Assembly (NCBI RefSeq): GCF_000334215.1
Contig: NZ_AMQY01000014.1
Location: 402,740-466,739, forward strand
DNA: 64,000 bases
DNA from: Vreelandella jeotgali Hwa
GTDB lineage: Bacteria; Pseudomonadota; Gammaproteobacteria; Pseudomonadales; Halomonadaceae
Reading direction: 5' to 3'
This document shows positions 26,713 to 35,658 of the stretch, piece by piece. Position 1 is the first letter of the stretch. Each line of letters begins with the position of its first letter. The notes below the pieces were generated by a model. It did not search any database and had not been told where the DNA came from. It saw only the letters and a list, made by a program, of their open reading frames with translations. Position numbers and translations under genes: made by a program.

Positions 26713-27993
26713 TCAAGTTTCGGCGGCGCTGGCTTCAAGGGCTTGATCCAGATCGGCTATCAGGTCATCCAGGTGTTCAATGCCGATCGACAGACGCACC
26801 ATGTCGGGCGTCACGCCGGCCTTCTCCAACTCTTCCGGGTTCAGCTGGCGGTGGGTGGTCGAGGCGGGGATCGACGAGCAGCTTTTGGCATCGCCGATAT
26901 TGACCAGGCGCAGAATCAGCGCCAGCGCATCATAAAAGCGTTCGGCAGCGGCCTGACCGCCCTTGATGCCGAAACTCAGAATGCCCGAGGCCTGGCCGTT
27001 CATGTAGTGTTTTGCCAGCGCATGGTCGGGATGGCTGTCGAGCCCGGCATACTGTACCCAGCTGACCCGGGAATGCGTCTCCAGGTATCGGGCAATCGCC
27101 AGGGTGTTGGCGCAGATACGCTCGATGCGCAGCGCCAGGGTTTCCAGCCCCTGCAGCAGGTTCCACGCCGCCTGCGCCGAGAGAGCCGCGCCCATGTTGC
27201 GCAGCGGCACCACCCGGGCGCGGGTAATGAAGGCGGCGGCACCCACGTCATGGGTGTAGCTGATGCCGTGATAGGACGCATCAGGCTCGTTGAGCAGCGG
27301 GAAGCGCGCGGCATGCGTCGCCCAGGGGAAGCGCCCGGAATCGACAATGATGCCGCCCAGGGTTGTGCCATGGCCGCCGATGTACTTGGTGGCCGAATGC
27401 ACGATAATATCCGCGCCGCTTTTGATCGGACGCCAGAGAAACGGCGTTGCCGTGGTGTTATCGACCATGACCGGCACGCCGTGCCGGTGTGCCACCTCGG
27501 CCAGACGCGCAACGTCGACCACACCTCCCGAGGGGTTGCCCACGCTTTCACAGAAGACGGCCCGGGTACGGCCGTCGATCAGCCGCTCGATCGCGTCGGG
27601 GTCCGACTTGTCGGCAAAGCGCACCTCGATACCCTGCCGCGGCAGCGTGTGGGCGAAGAGGTTATAGGTGCCGCCGTAGAGCTCGCTGATGGAAACGATA
27701 TTGTCACCCGCTTCGGCGAGCGTCTGGATGGCGGTGGTGATCGCGCTCATGCCCGATGCCAGAGCCAGGCCGGCGATGCCCCCTTCGAGTTCGGCCACAC
27801 GCTGTTCCAACACGCCGCAGGTGGGATTCATGATGCGGGTGTAGATGTTGCCTTCTTCCTTGAGGTCAAACAGGTCAGCAGCGTGCCGAGCGCTGTCAAA
27901 GCTGTAGGACGTGGTCTGGTGTATAGGCACGGCAACGGCATTCTGGTTATCCGGCGTGTAGCCGTGGTGGAGCGCAACGGTCTCGGGTTTCAT
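26713..27993 (-). CDS. metY: O-acetylhomoserine sulfhydrylase (aminocarboxypropyltransferase)
   Basis: The 426-residue protein is a Cys/Met-metabolism PLP enzyme of the MetY branch. It shows YTRIMNPTCGVLEQRVAELE near the N-terminus, the PLP lysine K203 in HSATKYIGGHGTTLGG, and the C-terminal SSIPASTTHRQLNPEEL and RLSIGIEHLDDLIADL. It forms homocysteine from O-acetylhomoserine and sulfide in the cytoplasm. A sulfate-type transporter lies upstream, on the opposite strand, and a MITE-like element separates the two. The ribosome site AAGGAT is at a good distance from ATG 27993. Confidence 0.95.
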   Translation of the reverse strand: MKPETVALHHGYTPDNQNAVAVPIHQTTSYSFDSARHAADLFDLKEEGNIYTRIMNPTCGVLEQRVAELEGGIAGLALASGMSAITTAIQTLAEAGDNIVSISELYGGTYNLFAHTLPRQGIEVRFADKSDPDAIERLIDGRTRAVFCESVGNPSGGVVDVARLAEVAHRHGVPVMVDNTTATPFLWRPIKSGADIIVHSATKYIGGHGTTLGGIIVDSGRFPWATHAARFPLLNEPDASYHGISYTHDVGAAAFITRARVVPLRNMGAALSAQAAWNLLQGLETLALRIERICANTLAIARYLETHSRVSWVQYAGLDSHPDHALAKHYMNGQASGILSFGIKGGQAAAERFYDALALILRLVNIGDAKSCSSIPASTTHRQLNPEELEKAGVTPDMVRLSIGIEHLDDLIADLDQALEASAAET

Positions 27994-28042
27994 GTTATAT
28001 CCTTGAACTCAGCCAAAAGCGGTTACTTATGCTTTACAATAC

Positions 28043-28310
28043 TAGGGCCTGTTGACGTTTCCTCGCAAACCGCGTTGCTGCGCCAAAGGATGTCAGGCAA
28101 GGCGCGAAACGCCGGTCATGGTGGTGCCCTTACCCAGTTTCGCAACGCGGCATGACGTTCATTGGCGCGCAACCCGAAGGGACAGGGTCCTCCGGGCACA
28201 GCACGGCGTTGTTCGTCGCTCATTGGGAACGACCCAACGACGCTCCTCACGCCTTGTTCTGCCCCCGGAGGACTTCTGTCGCGGCTGTGGGGAAACGTCA
28301 ACAGGCCCTA
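28043..28310. mobile_element. MITE-like element, copy 2, between metY and sulP
   Basis: The 264-bp element (28045-28308) has 19-20 bp terminal inverted repeats and TA on both sides, and it matches the copy at 10885-11148 with four substitutions. No transposase is encoded. It lies 51 bases upstream of metY and 88 bases upstream of the SulP gene, in the only space available for both promoters. Confidence 0.88.
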
Positions 28311-28395
28311 ATCCAGCACGGCAGTCGGGGCCAATGTGCCCGTAGTCCGGTGACCCTGCCCCGCAACAACGCCAAGGACGTAAACGGCTAACCCA

Positions 28396-30108
28396 ATGTG
28401 GCACAACAAACTACCGCTGATGAGCTGGCTGCCGCAGTATACCCGGCAGCTTCTGGGCGCCGATGTTCTCGCCGGCATGATCGTGACCGTGATGGTCATT
28501 CCGCAGTCGCTGGCCTATGCGCTGCTGGCCGGACTGCCGGCGGTGGTCGGGCTCTATGCCAGCATTCTGCCGCAGCTGGTATACAGCATTTTCGGTACCA
28601 GCCGCACCCTGGCCGTGGGCCCCGTGGCCATTATCGCGCTGATGACCGGCGCAGCGCTGTCGAACGTTGCCGCGCCGGGAAGCGCCGAATATCTTGAAGC
28701 CGCCTGGGTGCTGGCGCTGCTCTCGGGGGGCATTCTGGTGGCCATGGGCATGCTGAAAATGGGGTTTTTCAGCAACTTTCTCAGCCATCCGGTGATCTCG
28801 GGCTTTCTTACCGCCTCGGGTCTGCTGATCGCTGCGAGCCAGCTCGGCGGACTGCTGGGCATCCCCAGCGGCGGCTTTACCCTGTTTGAGCGCCTGTCGT
28901 CGCTGTGGGCCGGCCTGCCCGATATCCACCCGGCCACCCTGCTGATGAGCCTGGGCGTGCTGGCCTTTCTGGTGGGTGTGCGCCGCCGGGGTAGCGCCCT
29001 TCTCCAGCGCTGTGGCCTGCCCGCCGCGACCGCCGGGCTGATGGCCCGAGCCGGGCCCATCGTCGCCGTGCTGGCGACCACCCTGATGACCCGGCAATGG
29101 CAGCTGCAGGACAAGGGGATCGCCATCGTGGGGAGCATTCCCGGCGGTCTGCCGCCGTTGAGCCTGCCCTGGCCGGACCCGTCGCTGTGGCACACGCTGT
29201 TGGTTCCGGCTTTTCTGATCAGCCTGGTGGGGTTTGTGGAGTCGGTCTCCATGGGTCAGATGCTGGCAGCCAAGCGGCGACAGCGCATTGCCCCCAACCA
29301 GGAGCTGGTCGGGCTGGGCGTCGCCAACCTGGCCGCCGGCGTTTCCGGCGCCATGCCGGTAACCGGCGGACTCTCCCGCACCGTAGCCAATCATCAGGCG
29401 GGTGCGCAAACGCCGATGGCCGGCGCTGTGGCGGCACTGGGCATCGGCCTGGTGACCTATCGGCTCACGGACTGGCTGTACTACCTGCCGGTTGCCACCC
29501 TGGCCGCGTTTATCACGGTTTCAATCCTGACGCTGGTGGATATCGCCACGCTGCGAGCCACCTGGCGCTACTCCCGCAGCGACTTTACCGCGATGGCCAT
29601 CACCATCATTCTGACCCTGTCCGAGGGGATAGAAACCGGCATCATCAGCGGCATCGGGGTCTCGCTGGCGCTTTACCTGTATCGCACCAGCCGCCCTCAC
29701 AGCGCGCTGATCGGACGCGTTCCCGATACCGAGCACTTCCGTAATATCACGCGCCACAACGTGGAGACCCGCGACCACCTGGCCCTCCTGCGGATTGACG
29801 AAAGTCTCTATTTTGCCAATGCGCGCTACCTGGAAGATACGCTCTATGAGCTGGTAGCCAACCGCCCGGCGCTGAACCATGTGGTAATCGTTTGCTCGGC
29901 CGTCAACCTCATCGACGCTTCGGCGCTGGGGAGTCTGGAGGCGATTAACGCCCGCCTCGAGGATTCCGGCGTTACCCTCAACCTGGCCGAAGTCAAGGGG
30001 CCGGTCATGGACCGCCTGAAGCGCAGCGATTTTCCCGACCAGCTCACCGGGCGGATTTTCCTCAGTACCTATGCCGCCTGGCAGACGCTGGCCCGCCCTG
30101 CCGATTGA
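28396..30108 (+). CDS. SulP-family inorganic anion transporter with STAS domain
   Basis: The 570-residue protein has the SulP membrane domain (roughly 15-420; motif VMVIPQSLAYALLAGLPAVV near the N-terminus, SVSMGQMLAAKRRQRIAPNQ in the middle) and a C-terminal STAS domain (about 455-560, with DESLYFANARYLED). SulP proteins move sulfate, bicarbonate or other anions, often with Na+ or H+; the exact substrate cannot be read from sequence. Proximity to metY suggests sulfate but is not proof. The start at 28396 has only a distant AAGGA, so its translation start is less certain. Confidence 0.9.
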   Translation: MWHNKLPLMSWLPQYTRQLLGADVLAGMIVTVMVIPQSLAYALLAGLPAVVGLYASILPQLVYSIFGTSRTLAVGPVAIIALMTGAALSNVAAPGSAEYLEAAWVLALLSGGILVAMGMLKMGFFSNFLSHPVISGFLTASGLLIAASQLGGLLGIPSGGFTLFERLSSLWAGLPDIHPATLLMSLGVLAFLVGVRRRGSALLQRCGLPAATAGLMARAGPIVAVLATTLMTRQWQLQDKGIAIVGSIPGGLPPLSLPWPDPSLWHTLLVPAFLISLVGFVESVSMGQMLAAKRRQRIAPNQELVGLGVANLAAGVSGAMPVTGGLSRTVANHQAGAQTPMAGAVAALGIGLVTYRLTDWLYYLPVATLAAFITVSILTLVDIATLRATWRYSRSDFTAMAITIILTLSEGIETGIISGIGVSLALYLYRTSRPHSALIGRVPDTEHFRNITRHNVETRDHLALLRIDESLYFANARYLEDTLYELVANRPALNHVVIVCSAVNLIDASALGSLEAINARLEDSGVTLNLAEVKGPVMDRLKRSDFPDQLTGRIFLSTYAAWQTLARPAD

Positions 30109-30118
30109 ACGGCTACCA

Positions 30119-30143
30119 CCGGGCCGATTTGTGCCCGGCTTTT
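30119..30143 (+). terminator. Rho-independent terminator of the SulP gene
   Basis: CCGGGC (30119-30124) and GCCCGG (30133-30138) form a six-pair stem with an eight-base loop, followed by CTTTT. It starts 11 bases after the SulP stop codon. Confidence 0.75.
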
Positions 30144-30274
30144 CACGCCCCGCTTTTCTCACGCAATTTTCTCATGGTGCGCTGCGTCAACGCATCGACG
30201 CTCACGGTGTTTTGTTGAACGGGGTTCTCGAGGTGTGTTTTGGGCAGGGATTTTCGGGAGGCAGATTTTCAATG

Positions 30275-30300
30275 AAAAAAAGATAACGGTATAAATCTTT
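30275..30300 (-). terminator. Weak terminator candidate after the osmoprotectant transporter
   Basis: On the minus strand AAAGAT and ATCTTT (30300-30295 with 30284-30279) pair, with a run of seven T overlapping and following the second arm. The stem is short and AT-rich, so strength is doubtful. Confidence 0.4.
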
Positions 30301-30306
30301 GCTTGC

Positions 30307-31080
30307 TTAATGGCGCTCCCGGCTCTGCGTCAGTTGCCGTTGCCACACATCCAGCAGGCTATCCACACTGAGCGCCAGCAACGCGATAATGACCGCTCCC
30401 TGAACCACGTAGGCGGTGTTGCCGTTGACGATACCGGCAATAATCGGCTCGCCGAGGTTGCTCGCGCCGACGGTAGCGCCCAGTGCCGCCGTGGCGATGT
30501 TCACGGTGATGGAAGTACGCACGCCTGCCAGAATCACCGGCGCGGCCAGCGGCAATTCCACGCGATACAGCCGCTGCCGTCCGGTCATGCCCATGCCCCG
30601 GGCCGTGGCGATCAGGGTGTCGTCGACGTTTTGCAGACCGGCCAGGGTATTGCGCACAATCGGCAAGAGCCCGTAGAGCACCAGCGCACAGACAATCGGC
30701 AGCGTGCCAAAGCCCAGAACCGGCACCGCCAGCGCCAGCACCGCTACCGGCGGGAATGTCTGCCCCAGTGAGGCGCACTGCCCCACCAGCGGCAGAAAAT
30801 CGCGCCCCCGAGGGCGGGTCACGGCCACGCCCGCGGTGATACCCACAATAACGGTCAACACCGCCGCAACGCCCACCGTCAAGGCATGGCGCCACAGCAG
30901 GGTCGTGAACGCCGTGCGCTCATAGACCACGCCGTCGGTGTCCGGGGACAGCCATTCCAGCGCCGGCGTGGCCAGCGGCATGGCCTTGACCGCAACCCCC
31001 AGCAGCACCAGCCACACTACCGGCATCAGCCAGCGTAGCGGATTCGGGTTGCCGGGCAGGCGCTGCAGATCAGGACTCAT
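30307..31080 (-). CDS. yehW: Osmoprotectant ABC transporter permease, YehW type
   Basis: With ATG 31080 the product has 257 residues and about six helices. The permease loop reads IATARGMGMTGRQRLYRVEL, typical of the OpuC/YehW glycine-betaine transporter branch, and VRTSITVNIATAALGATVGA follows. The start inside the end of the upstream ATPase gene (11-base overlap) gives coupling. The longer frame to 31173 begins inside the ATPase gene and lacks support. It is the second membrane subunit of the yehZYXW-type importer, which in halophiles brings in compatible solutes. Confidence 0.92.
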   Translation of the reverse strand: MSPDLQRLPGNPNPLRWLMPVVWLVLLGVAVKAMPLATPALEWLSPDTDGVVYERTAFTTLLWRHALTVGVAAVLTVIVGITAGVAVTRPRGRDFLPLVGQCASLGQTFPPVAVLALAVPVLGFGTLPIVCALVLYGLLPIVRNTLAGLQNVDDTLIATARGMGMTGRQRLYRVELPLAAPVILAGVRTSITVNIATAALGATVGASNLGEPIIAGIVNGNTAYVVQGAVIIALLALSVDSLLDVWQRQLTQSRERH

Positions 31081-32035
31081 GCGCCTCGCCCTCCCGGGTA
31101 TGCGCCTCTTTGACCAGCTTGCGCAGCGATAGCTCGCCCACGGGCATGTCGTTGGTATCGACCACGGTGACACGCTCGCTGTGGTCGCGCAGCATCACCG
31201 ACAGTGTCTGGCGCAGGGTATAGCCGTCGGGTACCCGGGACTGGGCGGGCAGCGTCGGCCCCAGCGGCGCCATGTGATCGCGCACCCGGGTCAGCGCTGC
31301 CTGTTTCAGCCCGCGTTCGAGCCCGCCCAGCAGGGAATCCACGTAGTCGTTGGCGGGTTTCTGCAACAGCGCCAGGGGGCTGCCCTGCTGTACGATCGCG
31401 CCCTCGCGCATGACCACAAGGTGATCGGCCAGGCGCAGGGCTTCGTCCATGTCGTGCGTAACCAGCACCACGGTCTTGTGCAGACGCGCCTGGAGTCGTG
31501 CCAGCATGGTCTGGAGCTGGCCCCGGGTAATCGGGTCCAGCGCCCCGAAGGGTTCATCCATCAACAGAATGTCAGGGTCGGCGGCCAGCGCCCTGGCGAC
31601 CCCGACGCGCTGCGCCTGGCCGCCGGACAGCTCGCCGGGATACTTATGCGCAAACTCGGCCACGGGCAGGTGCAGAAAGTGCATCAGCTCTTCAACGCGC
31701 TGATGCACCCGGGTGGCCGGCCACTTCAACAGCTTCGGCACGGTGGCAATGTTGCGCATGACGTTCCAGTGGGGAAACAGCCCGGTCTCCTGAATGGCGT
31801 AGCCGATGCGCCGGCGCAGTTTGACCGGGTCGTAGTCCTGGATGGCCTGATCATCCAACAGGATATCGCCACGACTCTGTTCCGTCAGGCGATTGATCAT
31901 GCGCAGCGTGGAGGACTTGCCGCAGCCGGAGGCCCCCACCAGCGCGCAGAATTTTCCCCGGGGCACGCTGAAACTGATGTCGTCGACGGCCTGCACATCG
32001 CCGAAATCCTTCGAGACGTTGCGTAACTCGATCAT
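31070..32035 (-). CDS. yehX: Osmoprotectant ABC transporter ATPase, YehX/OsmV type
   Basis: The 321-residue ATPase has Walker A GASGCGKSST, signature LSGGQAQRVG and Walker B ILLMDEPFGALDP. The C-terminal 70 residues resemble a single degenerate CBS module (ERVTVVDTNDMPVGELSLRK), a domain that in OpuA-type transporters senses ionic strength. It overlaps its upstream neighbour by the sequence ATGA and the next gene by 11 bases, so all are one operon. The product energises uptake of glycine betaine or a similar solute at the cytoplasmic face. Confidence 0.94.
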   Translation of the reverse strand: MIELRNVSKDFGDVQAVDDISFSVPRGKFCALVGASGCGKSSTLRMINRLTEQSRGDILLDDQAIQDYDPVKLRRRIGYAIQETGLFPHWNVMRNIATVPKLLKWPATRVHQRVEELMHFLHLPVAEFAHKYPGELSGGQAQRVGVARALAADPDILLMDEPFGALDPITRGQLQTMLARLQARLHKTVVLVTHDMDEALRLADHLVVMREGAIVQQGSPLALLQKPANDYVDSLLGGLERGLKQAALTRVRDHMAPLGPTLPAQSRVPDGYTLRQTLSVMLRDHSERVTVVDTNDMPVGELSLRKLVKEAHTREGEAHES

Positions 32036-33249
32036 GCCCTGTCTCCCTGGCGGGTTGAATCTCCGTGGCGCAGCCTGGCGGCCAGGGTGCCGAGTGCCGT
32101 GTCGGCCACAAACGCCATGACAATAATCGGCAGTGCCCCCAGCAGCACCATGCTCATGGCGGACTGACCGAGCCCCTGAAAAATCAGGGTTCCCAGCCCG
32201 CCGGCGCCGATCAGCGCGGCCACCGCGGTCAGGCCGATGGCCTGTACCGTGGTGATCCGCAGCCCTTCCAACAGGATGGGCAGGGCCAACGGCAGGCGGA
32301 CCAGCAGAAAACGCTGAGCAGGACGCATCCCCATGCCCCGAGCAGCATCCAACGCCGCCGGGCTGACCGCTTCCAGCGCCACATGCGTATTGCGCACCAT
32401 GGGCAGCAGGCTGTAGGCCACCAGCGCGATGAGCGCAGGCGTCCAGCCAATGCCCTGCACGCCGATGGCCGCCAGCGCGTCAAATCGCGCCGACAGCCAG
32501 GCAAGCGGCGCCAGCAACAGCCCGAACAGCGCCAGGCTGGGAATGGTCTGAAAAAAGTTGAGAATCGCAAAGGCTGTGGTCCGGCCGGCCGCAAAGCGAC
32601 GAATCAGCATGGCAATCGCAACCCCCAGTACCGTGCTGAGGGTGACCGCGATGCCCACCAGCGCCAGGTGCTCGACCAGCGCGCGATAAAAGGCGTCATG
32701 GCGCGCCTGAAACTCCTGCACCAGCGCCAGCCGGTCCAGCCAGAACGCCGCACACAGCCACCATACGCCGACGATGGGCAGAAGCATCAGCAACAGCCAG
32801 CCCCGGGCCAGCTGCATGCGCAGGCGCAGCTCCACCAGGCAGAGCATCAGCATGAACAGCAGCACCCACAGCGCCGGGCCAATTCCCAGCCGTGCCTGGG
32901 CCACGCCGGGCTCTATCAGCCGGAAAGCAGCCAGCATCATGGCAAACGGGATCAACGCCAGCAGCAGCCCGCTCACGGTCAACAAGGCCGGATAGCGGTA
33001 ACGCCCCGGGTAGGCGGCAAGCCCCGTCATGGCCCCCAGCAGCAAGAGCGCCAGCGCCGCGCCCGGTATGCCTGTCGCGCCCCACAGCGAATAGCCGGTG
33101 GGAGCGGCAATGCGATTGGGCGCCACGCTGACCACGTCCAGCCCCGCAAGCGTTGCCAACATGGCCACGGCCAGACACAGCAGGACCGGGTTGGGTTGCC
33201 ACGGACGCCAGCGTGCGGATTGCAGGGGAAGAGCATCCATCAAGGCCAT
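32032..33249 (-). CDS. yehY: Osmoprotectant ABC transporter permease, YehY type (large)
   Basis: The 405-residue permease has an extra N-terminal set of four or five helices (residues 20-180) before the conserved permease core. The core includes NFFQTIPSLALFGLLLAPLA and the loop LDAARGMGMRPAQRFLLVRL. The extra part is typical of YehY compared with YehW. It starts three bases after the stop of the binding-protein gene and ends in an ATGA overlap with the ATPase gene. It forms the channel with YehW. Confidence 0.93.
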   Translation of the reverse strand: MALMDALPLQSARWRPWQPNPVLLCLAVAMLATLAGLDVVSVAPNRIAAPTGYSLWGATGIPGAALALLLLGAMTGLAAYPGRYRYPALLTVSGLLLALIPFAMMLAAFRLIEPGVAQARLGIGPALWVLLFMLMLCLVELRLRMQLARGWLLLMLLPIVGVWWLCAAFWLDRLALVQEFQARHDAFYRALVEHLALVGIAVTLSTVLGVAIAMLIRRFAAGRTTAFAILNFFQTIPSLALFGLLLAPLAWLSARFDALAAIGVQGIGWTPALIALVAYSLLPMVRNTHVALEAVSPAALDAARGMGMRPAQRFLLVRLPLALPILLEGLRITTVQAIGLTAVAALIGAGGLGTLIFQGLGQSAMSMVLLGALPIIVMAFVADTALGTLAARLRHGDSTRQGDRA

Positions 33250-33252
33250 GGA

Positions 33253-34189
33253 TCAAGGGTCCGTGCTGTTGGGCAGGCTGGCGTTGGCGGAATGCCGGTC
33301 AAGATAATCGCCGGCGACCTCGTCAGCCGCCCGACCCTTGACCGCGACCTCGGCATTAAGACGCTGCAGTGTGGTCAGATCAAGGCCGGAAAATACCCGC
33401 GCCAGCGCCGGCTTGAGCCGGGGATAGGCGTCCAGCACCCATTCGCGCGCGACCGGCGCGGGCTGATAGACCGGCTGGACGTTGCGGGTATCTTCGAGCA
33501 CCTTGAGCCCCAGAGCGACCAGGCCACCGTCGGTACCGTAGGTCATGGCAGCGTTGACGCCGCTGGTGCGGCGAGCCGCGGCGCGCATGGTGGCGGCCGT
33601 ATTGCCGCCGGACAGCACCAGTAGTTGGTCTTCGCCGAGGGTAAAGTCGTAGGCCTGCTGAAACGCCGGCAGCGCCTGTTTCGATTCGACAAATTCGGCG
33701 CTGGCGGCAAGCTTGAAGTCACCGTCGTCGGCCAGGTAATCCGCGAGGTCGTCCAGGCTTTCCAGCTCGTTCTCCTGCGCCAGATCCTGCCGCACGCTTA
33801 TCGCCCAGGTGTTATTGGCGCTGGCAGGCGTAAGCCAGACAAGGCCGTTGGCGGCATCCTTGTCGTGCACGGTCTGCCAGGCGCTCGATGCATCCTGCCA
33901 TACCGGGCTGCCGGCCATGTCGAAAAAACGCCCCGTTGCCGGTATATTCGGGATAGAGGTCGATTTCGCCGGCGTCCAGCGCCTCACGTACCACGCTGGT
34001 CACGCCCAGCTGCAGGCGATTTTCCACGGGAATGTCCTGACGCGCCAGCGTCTGCAGAATCAGCTCGCCGAGCACCGCGCCTTCGGTATCGATCTTGGAG
34101 CCCACGACAACCGTCCTGTCGTCCGGCTCGGCAACCGCCGGCAACGTGACGACCAGTGCCGTCAGCACCCCGTGTTTTAGCCAACGCAT
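33253..34189 (-). pseudogene. yehZ: Osmoprotectant-binding protein (YehZ/OsmF type), frameshifted
   Basis: Two overlapping frames together give one complete OpuAC-type binding protein. The first (from ATG 34189) has a signal peptide and runs through VVGSKIDTEGAVLGELIL and IDLYPEYTGNGAFF, then goes out of frame. The second resumes as DMAGSPVWQDASSAWQTVHD and continues to the normal C-terminus. The switch falls at a run of six A on the plus strand (33923-33928, six T in the mRNA); five T would restore GAFFDMAG. This may be a real mutation, a slippage-prone site or an assembly error. If real, the importer would lack its solute receptor. The gene is first in the operon, 41 bases behind cysS. Confidence 0.88.
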
Positions 34190-34230
34190 TGTTTCTCTTC
34201 CCTCTATCGCTCGATATCAGTCGCTCGGTA

Positions 34231-35634
34231 TCAGCCCGATGACGACTGTACCACCCAGCGCGTCCCTTCGCGCGAGTCTTTCAGGATAATCCCCTGCGCA
34301 GCGAGTTCGTCCCGGATGCTATCGGCCGTGGCGAAGTCCCTGGCGGCCTTGGCCTCGGCGCGACGCGCAATCTGCGCTTCAATGTTGGCCTCGTCCAGCG
34401 CCGTTTCTCCCTTCAGGAAAGTGGCGGGAGACTGCGACAGCAGCCCCAACACGCCGCCCAGGGCTCGCAGCTCGCCGGCCAGCCGGGGGACGTCGGCGGT
34501 ATCGTTGGCCCGGGCGCGATTCAACTCTCGGGTCAGCTCAAAAAGGACCGCCAGCGCTTCCGGGGTATTGAAGTCGTCGTCCATGGCCTCGGCAAAGCGT
34601 CGAGCATGGCCGCTGGAGGGCTCCGCCAGGCTCAAGCTTACCGGTTCCGGCTCCGGGTCGATGTTTTCCAGCGCGGTGTAGAGCCGCGTCAGCGACCGGC
34701 GCGCTTCGCTCAGCGAGTCTACCGAATAGTTGATCGGACTGCGGTAATGACTGGCCACCAGCAGGTAACGCACCACTTCCGGATCGTGCTCGACGAGCAC
34801 ATCGCGAATGGTGAAGAAGTTGCCCAGCGATTTGGACATTTTTTCCTCGTCCACGCGAACCGCGCCGGCGTGCATCCAGGTATTGACGTAGGTTTGGCCG
34901 GTGGCGGCTTCCGACTGGGCAATTTCGTTTTCATGGTGCGGAAAGGTCAGATCCGGCCCGCCGCCGTGAATATCGAAGGTGTTGCCCAGGCACCCGGTCG
35001 ACATGGCCGAGCATTCAATGTGCCAGCCGGGCCGCCCATCTCCCCAGGGAGACGGCCACCTGGCTTCGTCGGGCTTGGCGGCTTTCCAGAGCACGAAATC
35101 GAGCGGATCTTCCTTGTGATCGTCCACGTCGACCCGTGCCCCCGAGCGCATGTCGTCGGGGTCGCGATTATTGAGCTTGCCGTAATCGGCAAATTCGCGC
35201 ACGCGGTAATAGACATCACCGTTGGCCGCCGGATAGGCATATCCCTTGTCGATCAGCACCCGGATCATGGCAATGATGGCGTCGACGTGGCCGGTCGCCC
35301 GGGGCTCCCGGTCGGGTGGCAGCACGCCGAGTCGGGCTTCATCCTCGTGCATGGCGGCAATCATGCGCTCGGTCAACGCCTCGATGCTTTCGCCATTGTC
35401 AGCGGCACGCTTGAGAATCTTGTCGTCAATATCGGTGATATTGCGCACATAGGTCACGTTATAGCCGCGTTCGCGAAGATAGCGGCTGATCACGTCAAAC
35501 GCCACCATGACGCGAGCATGGCCCAGATGGCAGTAGTCGTACACCGTCATGCCGCATACGTACATGCTGATATGCCCCGGCTCCCGGGGCGCAAGCGGTT
35601 CCTTGCGCCGGGTCAGGGTGTTGTAAAGCTGCAC
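34231..35634 (-). CDS. cysS: Cysteinyl-tRNA synthetase
   Basis: The 467-residue enzyme starts with GTG at 35634, preceded by GAGGAG. It carries the class I motif as HLGHA (near residue 37) and KMSKS near 268 ([12 protein letters not shown]). Cys28 in YVCGMT, the Cys in HIECSAMS and the His-Glu in FPHHENE are the zinc ligands for cysteine recognition. The DALR tail is present. It charges tRNA-Cys in the cytoplasm. It lies 24 bases downstream of glnS, as an apparent two-gene operon. Confidence 0.97.
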   Translation of the reverse strand: MQLYNTLTRRKEPLAPREPGHISMYVCGMTVYDYCHLGHARVMVAFDVISRYLRERGYNVTYVRNITDIDDKILKRAADNGESIEALTERMIAAMHEDEARLGVLPPDREPRATGHVDAIIAMIRVLIDKGYAYPAANGDVYYRVREFADYGKLNNRDPDDMRSGARVDVDDHKEDPLDFVLWKAAKPDEARWPSPWGDGRPGWHIECSAMSTGCLGNTFDIHGGGPDLTFPHHENEIAQSEAATGQTYVNTWMHAGAVRVDEEKMSKSLGNFFTIRDVLVEHDPEVVRYLLVASHYRSPINYSVDSLSEARRSLTRLYTALENIDPEPEPVSLSLAEPSSGHARRFAEAMDDDFNTPEALAVLFELTRELNRARANDTADVPRLAGELRALGGVLGLLSQSPATFLKGETALDEANIEAQIARRAEAKAARDFATADSIRDELAAQGIILKDSREGTRWVVQSSSG

Positions 35635-35658
35635 TGCTGTCTCCTCGGCTGTTGCTGC

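Noticed and set aside
32065..33624. 519-codon open frame antisense to yehY and yehZ
   Set aside because: It is very rich in Gln, His and Arg, typical of GC-rich antisense translation, and opposes conserved transporter genes.
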